Assembly (NCBI GenBank): GCA_037954235.1
Contig: JBBMOA010000017.1
Location: forward strand, 15,977,527 to 16,041,526
DNA: 64,000 nucleotides
Origin: Aulostomus chinensis
Taxonomy: Eukaryota > Chordata > Actinopteri > Syngnathiformes > Aulostomidae
Direction of reading: 5' to 3'
In this document: one piece after another, positions 55,419 through 64,000 of the stretch
Layout of the letters: each line of letters starts with the position of its first letter
Position numbering within the stretch: the first letter of the stretch is position 1
Translations under genes and position numbers: made by a program
The notes under the pieces: model-generated
The model's database searches: none
What the model was told of the DNA's origin: nothing
Seen by the model: only the letters and a program-made list of their open reading frames with translations

Positions 55419-58400
55419 CTACAGACACAAAGACAGGGAACTGGGCTTGTTGAGGGAACATTACTGAGACCCACTCATGCCACTTTTGAGGGTGTTGGGG
55501 GGGGGGGGGGCAATTCATGTAAGTATCACTTTTTTTTTGTAAGTATTAAGAAATGGATTTAGTTGTTCTTGAAATACGTTGTTTTCCACGTTGTAACAGT
55601 AATGAAAGCTTAACTTTGGAGTTACCCAAAGTAGCCCTACCCCACCAAAATTCCCTTTGCTAAGCTAACTAGCAGTGCCAATTTTTGTCAAAATTTGATG
55701 TGTTCTTTTACCAATGACTACTGCGCCAAAACTGTCTCACATAACTAGTGTGTGTGTGTGTGTGTGTGTGTGGGGGGGGGGATTTTTAATCCAAGTTCAC
55801 TAAATGTAAGAAATACAATTTAATGCTTCCATGAAAAATATTCATAGAGACCAAGCAACTCCAAGCATAAATGGTGTGATGTCCTATGCTTAATATAGCC
55901 GCACATGAGTAAGGTCTGCCTCACAGACACTGGCTAAGTGACATACTAACACCACCCCCTTTCACCCTTAACGCCCCACATGCTCGCTCATGGCAGAGTT
56001 CAGAGAACCAGCTGTAACTGGAGACTTTAATTAGTGCGTTCAGCTCTATGGTTAGCACAGTATAGTTAGCAGCACAAAGTGGAGTTTCACATGTGACATT
56101 TTTGATGCAACGCAAGAATTATCTGATGTTCTGCTTCACTACAGAAGAAGAGCTTACCGACTCCTGCCGTACGATGGACTGGAAGCAGTGGAATGTCCCA
56201 CGGTACAAAGGTTTGTCCACATTTTGAACTTGAAGCCGCACCTGCAGATGACAGCCCAAATATTTAAAACTGTGTGGCAAGAGATCACCACAACAACTGC
56301 AAACTACATACTGTAGTATGGGTTTAAAAAGGACAACAAGCAGGCAACAGGTCTTTGAAATGGGTTCTTTCGGGGTTAAAAATGATGCTTAGGGGTGGGT
56401 GCAACATGTGGGGAGAACAATTTAACCGAGAATGTTTAACAAAAACAAGATGTCTTCGGGTGTTTTATATTTCTGTAGCTTAAGACAGGATATTGGGTGA
56501 GATAAAGAAAGACCTTGACTATACTTACTAGGTCACAATTCCGTGGAGAGGTTGTTTATTTCTCTCTCTCATCTACAACACAGTGACACTGTTGCTGTTA
56601 AAGACAGCCTCCCCCAGCTCCCTCCTCCATCCCCACCCCCACCCAAAAAAAGCAAACACCAACTCATTGAGAAATGACATTGAAATCAAAATAGAAAAGA
56701 GCTACAACCAAACCATTCACCTGCCATCAACACCGCCGTAGTGATGACTGCTACCATGTCAAATACCTCTGTGTTGTACTGAAATCTGCCCTGCATTTTT
56801 ATGAACAAAAGCAAGTGTTTTTATAACATGGAAAGGAAAGCAATATTTTAGCAATATTCGATTAAATTGGTGAAAACTGAGATGAATTCACATAAATCAT
56901 ATAATGCGATGTCATAAAATCATACATGTATGAAAGAAGTCCTGCAGTATTTACAAAAGAGCCAATGAAATGATGAGTATCAGCAAAACAGGGGAAACTG
57001 ATAATTTCCCCAAAGAACCTACTAAAAAAAAATGATGCAGTTCTTCAAATGAGAAAGGACATGAGTGCACCTCAGTGTTCTAACCTTCAACATTCATGGA
57101 TAAAAGCTAAGCATGCAAGCACAAGTAAGCTAGGGCTGGGCGATACGACCAAAATAACTTTTCAGTAGACAGTTCATGAGTTTAAATCCACTTAAGCCTA
57201 TATGAATTTGGAGGGAAAAAAAAAACAAAAACTTTTTTTTTTTTTAAACTGAAGTGGCCCCCTGACACCTGCTACCTTGCTCAGGGCAAGAAAGTAAGTT
57301 GAACTGGACCTACAACAACAACAACAACAAACAATGGATCTTCCCAGCAGTTACGGTGTAACTTGCAAAGTAAACAGAGGCATGGGCTGCAATGAATATA
57401 TGCAAAATAAACAAACCAGAATAGAGAAAACACTTGCAACTGTCATATGAAGAACCAGCCCTGTCTTCAGTCATTAAGTTTTCTTATTTCAGGCACGGTA
57501 ACAGGAGGCACTTACTTCCTAAAAAAAAAAGCAAACACATCCTAATCAAGTGTATTTGATATATCGCCCAGCCCTGTTGCTCCAGCTCACTTTGTTAGTG
57601 GATAGTAAAAGTTGCTGAAGTTACCTGTTACCTTCACAAAATGCAAAGAATCATCGTCAAGGCGGATGTCAAATTAATGTGTTTGGAAAGATCTACCAGC
57701 ATAAATCTGTAAAGTTCCCACAAATTTATTTATTCAAAATAAGAAAGAAATAGGGGGCTCGTCCATCTTGTTCATCTGACAGGTTCATTCGTACCGTCGG
57801 CTCACTGTGTACTTAAATCATTTGGATTCACATTGAAGCTGCCAACATTTTTTTAAACATTACAGCCAAGTCATGAAGCATGTCAATGCCTAGCGCGAGT
57901 AAATAGCGGTGAGGATAAAGGCAGCGCCCACCTTGACAGTGTCAAACGGATGTCCAACCAAAACACCAGCAGCACCTGAAAAACAAGGACGAGAATTTAA
58001 GTAATTTTTACAAAAGTAAAATTGGTTGCTTCCGTCAAGACTTGTTCCAGAATACACTCCTAAACCTAAAGTGGGAATATCTTATAGTTTCAATATTAAT
58101 CCATTTGAATAAAGAATGGCAAATATAATTCAAATTCAGGTTGGACAGTGATTTAATGTTAAGTGGATCATCTTGCAACAGCAGTTGGTCCCTGCACTGT
58201 GCTCAGAGATGACATCCGCACCATGATCTGTCCTTGACCTATGCAAATAAAAGAAAAACCAATAGTATTTTCTAACCTTGTAATGGAGCCGAGGTAACTC
58301 GTCTCCATATGGAATTGACAGATTTTTTGTTTTTTGATATATTTTGATTGACAGTGCGCAGTAGTAGAGGAAAAAAAAAACAACCGTGTTCAGCCCAAAC

Positions 58401-59507
58401 TGCAATATTGGAAATTTCAGTCAGTAGAAGTGAGAACTTTGCTCAACTCAGCAAAGAATATAAGTCATGGATTTGCACTCATGATAGAAATTTGGATTAA
58501 AAGAAGTCATGACATGCCATGTGATGACGACTGGGAAATTGAATTAGTCACTAATAATGAGGAAATCAGGGATGTGTAATGACATCAGCACATTTGCATC
58601 TTCAGATATAAGTCATTGTTTCATAAATTTTCATCTGTATCCTTGCTGATATCAGTATCTCTGATACAGACCTTAAATCACCCAGTGGCCTGTCATCTAT
58701 CTCAGGTATCAAAGGTCCTTAATGTGCTTTAAATTTAGGAGGACCTGGCCTTGAGCAGAGACAAAACAGCTGACAAGGTTCCCAGGGTTTTGTGGCAAGG
58801 CTCGGTGTAACTTTTACAGTATAGAGCTTTTCCACTGCAGATGTTTTAACTTACAGATCAGGAAAAGCATGTTTAATAACTACAAAAAAAGACAATGCCA
58901 CAATCCCATGTCAGGTACCACATGCCTGTACCTGCCATCTAGATGGAATGCTGTCACTGTTACCTTTACACCTGCGTTTTTTCCTTCTTTGACTCGTGAG
59001 AAGCGGCTGCAAAGATATTAACAAAGTTAACTTTGATAGCCTCTTCATCTGGAGGCTAACTTATTGAATAATTTATCCTGATTCAGCAAGTGTAAAAGTG
59101 TGCAAATCTGAGTCCAATGATAAAAAACACAAATCTGGAACGCCACTCCCCTGCGTGATAGCCTCAGCCAAGTTAACGTTATGGAATTTACCTTCCCTAA
59201 TCATTACATCCGGGATTCTCTCAGTTTTACTCGAAACCTGCAAAAGCTTGCATTTAAAATTGAAACCCCCCTCCCCTCCCTCTCCCCTTTTTTCTGGTCT
59301 TGGCGTTTTTCAGACGTGGCACCTGGAAACAAACCAGAAAAAACAACACCGTGGACGACTAGAGCAGTCTACGCCTAGCTTGGCGGAGGGAATGTAAGCT
59401 GGCTAATGCTAAAGCTATTGCTAGCTTCAACTTGTCAACCAGGCTAAACGTGGCAAGCTAACAACCAACTTACCTCCCACACAGCCCGCGGCGAAGTCCA
59501 ATGCCAT
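54648..59507 (-). CDS. slc25a29: SLC25A29 mitochondrial basic amino acid carrier (4 exons, exon 2 frameshift)
   Basis: Coding exons on the minus strand: 59474-59507 (MALDFAAGCVG), 57932-57976, 56158-56241 (VRLQVQNVDKPLYRGTFHCF...) and 54648-55418 (ALGLYKGIGSPMMG... to stop). All junctions are GT-AG. The product matches SLC25A29, an inner-membrane carrier that moves lysine, arginine and ornithine into mitochondria. Visible are the PFDTVK carrier signature of repeat 1, PMELAKTRMQMQ of repeat 2 and PVDVIKSRLQ of repeat 3. Exon 2 as given is 45 bases and carries five T in a row (sense) where the carrier frame HPFDTVK needs four, so exons 1-4 total 934 bases, not a multiple of three. Either a 1-base sequencing or assembly insertion or a real frameshift is present. 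The rest of the gene is intact, so I favour an error. Confidence 0.92.
55751..55783. repeat. TG microsatellite and G run in slc25a29 intron 3
   Basis: About ten TG units followed by a run of G. A second G run of about 14 lies at 55497-55510 close to exon 4. Confidence 0.85.
56158..56241 (-). CDS. slc25a29: slc25a29 coding exon 3
   Basis: 84 bases, 28 codons ending IVRQES, flanked by acceptor AG (56242-56243) and donor GTAAGC. It joins in phase to ALGLYKG of exon 4. Confidence 0.93.
57133..57575. mobile_element. MITE-like element in slc25a29 intron 2
   Basis: 443 bases bounded by inverted termini: GGGCTGGGCGATA at the left (57134-57146) and its reverse complement TATCGCCCAGCCC at the right (57562-57574). 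The interior has no coding potential. Termini of this type occur in many fish non-autonomous DNA transposons. I could not see a clean target duplication. Confidence 0.65.
57932..57976 (-). CDS. slc25a29: slc25a29 coding exon 2
   Basis: Ends VGHPFDTVK followed by donor GTGGGC; the acceptor is at 57977-57978. The run of five A on the plus strand at about 57960-57964 puts the first part of the exon out of frame with exon 1. Confidence 0.85.
59474..59507 (-). CDS. slc25a29: slc25a29 coding exon 1
   Basis: 34 bases from ATG (59505-59507) to donor GTAAGT, phase 1, matching the short first exon and MALDF start known for this carrier. Confidence 0.92.
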
Positions 59508-61995
59508 TCCCACAAAAAAGTCTTAAGGTTTTAATTTGTCGGGCTAAGTCGATGGTTTAAAAACGGAAATCTCAAGCCCTATCTGGCTACTTTGATACGA
59601 ATATTGTCCCTCTTTCCAAACTTGATTTGCTACAACCACCGGCTGGAGTGTAGCCAAGCTGGTTACTGTTAGCTACTTCTAAAATCCTCTTCTGCTGGTT
59701 TCAGATGTTGCTGATGTGGAAGATGTGGATGTCTTCGGATTGTCAATGCTCACATGGACGCAAAGCTTTGTACCCTGTTGAAGCAGTGGTAGGTTTATTT
59801 TGCCGCTGTGTCCACACTCCTGCAGGGTGACTTCTTTCTGACAAACCTTTCTATTTCTGTACTGCAAAAGTGGGCGGGGGTTCAAGGGAGAGAAGAGGTA
59901 GCGTGTGTGCCCTTTTTAAGAAAGTCCAATCATCTTTCTGGGAGGTAGACAACTCCCCTAGCGGGTAACAGCGGCCACTGCCACCCCCTCACACCCATTG
60001 GCTGCTACTGCCCACAGAAGCGCAGGCGAGAGGTTTTATAATTTACGCTGCTGGACATACCCACCGTCTAAATCAACAGTGTTATCATAGTGGACGTCAT
60101 CAGCATGTGTGTCCAAATGGCACACTGAGGAAGGGTCAAAGAGAAGCTATGGAGCCCCCCTGATGTCAGCTGAGGGAAAAAAAAAGAAAAAAAAACTAGG
60201 AAAAAAAACAAAAAACTGAAGAGACATGCACATGTATGCTCTCAGTTTACAAACATGTGCCCAGTCTGCAGTGTCTGACTCAGAGCAGCTGATCAGACGG
60301 CTTCTCTAATGTCCCCCCTACTAGATATATCCTGTTCCCTTCAACTTGGAAATTGGCTGCCACAATGTCATACCTGTTCCCACATTATAGTTATTTTGAG
60401 GCCAAAATTTATAAGTTGTTGCAGGAAAACAATTAATGACTAAAAAAAAATATAACTCATCCCCTCAATCTAGTTGCTTTTTTTTGGGGGGGGGGGGCAC
60501 CAGATATAACTTATTCTCTCAGTTTAATTTATGGCAACATGAACTTGTCCCAATTTAATTACTTTTGAGATCACCAGATATAAGTTCAGATATTTCACAA
60601 TTTTCAACCGGTTATACATCGTGGGAGTAAATTGATTCGTAATATCTTGTGGCCTTAAAATAACTTAATTGATGGAACGTGTTTCTCGTATTTGTATTTA
60701 CTGTATCACGCTCACACACAAAAACACAATGAAATAAGTGACTACATCTCTTTGGGGCTCAATAGTTTTTGATTGACTGACATTTCTGTTAGTGTAACTC
60801 CTGTTCAAACTCATGTTATTGTTGGTCATTTTTAGTATCCCACTGGAGTCCCGCCTCTCAGTGATGAGACCAGTCTGCCCTGTCAATAGTTAAAGGACGA
60901 TGTCAATTGGGGAATTCACTTTTATTACTTTCTACTAATACTTATTTTACAACTAATTTGTTGTGATAGCTCGGTACCTACTTAACAATGCATGGGTGTT
61001 GCATCTGCACACACTGTATCGTAACTTTAACGTATTCTCAGCCATTTAGATACTCCCTCTCAAGGCTGTGTTGCCCACCGGTGTCTCGTTGCTGTTTGCT
61101 GCACATGTATTTATCGATTTATTTTGGTACTGAACTTTGATTGTGCGGCACTCAGGTGGCCTATATTCAGTAGTAGATTCAATACAGGTGTTTTTTTTCC
61201 CCAAAGAACTTCCAGCCCACAGGATATTTGCATTTGCAGGGTTCACTTAACCCTACATTTGTTGAAATGTTTGTTATGCAAAACAAAAAGTGACAAACTT
61301 CACATATAGTAAACCCGGAACCTGATGTGATGTCTAATTTGTCCAGTGTCACAATGTCTGCTATTTACTTGGGAGTCAAATGTATGTCGTGAGCGGCTTT
61401 TGGAATGTGGACTATTTCATGAAAGAATAAAAAGATAGGGTTTTCTCTCCGTTTAATATTTAGTCTGAGAATGAGTTTAAACGTCTCCTCTCTTCCCACC
61501 GTACTCAGAGAAGTGTTACCTTAACTAAGGTCCCTTGTGAAGATAGCAACATTTACTTAGTTCCCCTGAAAGCCACTTACTGTACGTGCTCGTACTGTTG
61601 ATAGATGACGCTGTCATATTACAAATACAACATACATTTTCCCATTCAAGTTACAGTTTACCAACAGTATTTTTGCCTCACCTGAGGACAAACATGTACT
61701 TAAGAGCAGCATGAAGCAAACAAAGAGCATGATGATTAGCATGAGGTTGCGTGCGATGCCATACGACACAGGCAAACATCTTCCTTCCAGTCATTCACAT
61801 ATATATTTTCTCCAGTCCTGATACAAACTTTTTGTGACAATTATTTTAAGTGGGAAACTGCTGGATTCATTTTTAGTTGTTCTTGTTTATGTTTATGTTT
61901 ATTAAGGATCCCCATGAGTCTACACCGTAGTGGAGACTATTCTTCCTGGGGTCCAAACAGGACGTGATGTGACAATGAAGAGTCTCTGAATAGGG
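59508..61995. other. slc25a29 promoter region and intergenic DNA to wars1
   Basis: The first ~550 bases upstream of the slc25a29 start are relatively GC-rich and hold its 5' UTR and promoter; no TATA box is obvious. From 60100 to 61890 the DNA is AT-rich with A, T and G homopolymers (60178, 60478) and no supported gene. Short open frames here have no recognisable domain. Confidence 0.5.
61898..61903 (-). terminator. poly(A) signal of wars1
   Basis: AATAAA on the minus strand, 93 bases after the wars1 stop codon. It lies at the edge of a sequence (about 61898-61965, with GGATCCCCATGAG and CTTCCTGGGGTCC) that resembles a common dispersed fish repeat, so the signal may have been supplied by that repeat. 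Confidence 0.5.

Positions 61996-64000
<2,005 letters not shown>

Overview
The window is vertebrate, almost certainly teleost fish, genomic DNA. It has intron-split genes with GT-AG junctions and AATAAA signals, (TG)n/(TA)n microsatellites, a tRNA-derived SINE, degenerate L2-like LINE pieces, and a multicopy single-exon TRIM family of the finTRIM/TRIM25-like type. No prokaryotic features are present. The species cannot be named from the sequence.

Layout. (1) 1-1260: the last two coding exons and 3' end of fancm (+). (2) 1264-2596: unique intergenic DNA with a small degenerate repeat. (3) About 2597-53015: a ~50 kb young amplification with nine full-length single-exon TRIM genes (514 codons each) and one truncated copy. 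In order and strand they are T1+ (3097), T2- (8179), T3+ (14283), T4- (19391), T5+ truncated (25494), T6- (29710), T7- (36395), T8+ (38794), T9- (43876), T10+ (49979). The basic unit is ~11.2 kb: a + gene and a - gene tail to tail across a ~3.5 kb spacer, joined to the next unit by a ~4.56 kb head-to-head spacer. The head-to-head spacer is itself an inverted repeat (two ~1.04 kb arms around ~2.5 kb). Tail spacers carry two SINEs, a TG/TA microsatellite and the 5' half (ORF1 esterase-like plus endonuclease) of an L2-like LINE. Head spacers carry a reverse-transcriptase fragment. (4) 53016-54647: probable 3' UTR of slc25a29. (5) 54648-59507: slc25a29 (-), four coding exons, with an apparent 1-base frameshift in exon 2 and a MITE in intron 2. 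(6) 59508-61995: promoter and intergenic DNA. (7) 61996-64000: the C-terminal exons of wars1 (-), running off the window.

The three host genes (DNA crosslink repair, mitochondrial basic amino acid carrier, cytosolic tryptophanyl-tRNA synthetase) are conserved single-copy genes. The TRIM array sits between the convergent fancm and slc25a29. All TRIM copies encode RING, B-box 1, a degenerate B-box 2, coiled coil and PRY-SPRY. Finned-fish TRIM families of this shape are thought to act as antiviral E3 ubiquitin ligases, so this looks like a rapidly evolving immune cluster. Copies are nearly identical, yet two amino-acid markers follow strand, one spacer is inverted, one gene has lost its SPRY domain, and two hybrid junctions mirror each other. 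Together these record inversions, deletions and gene conversion inside the array.
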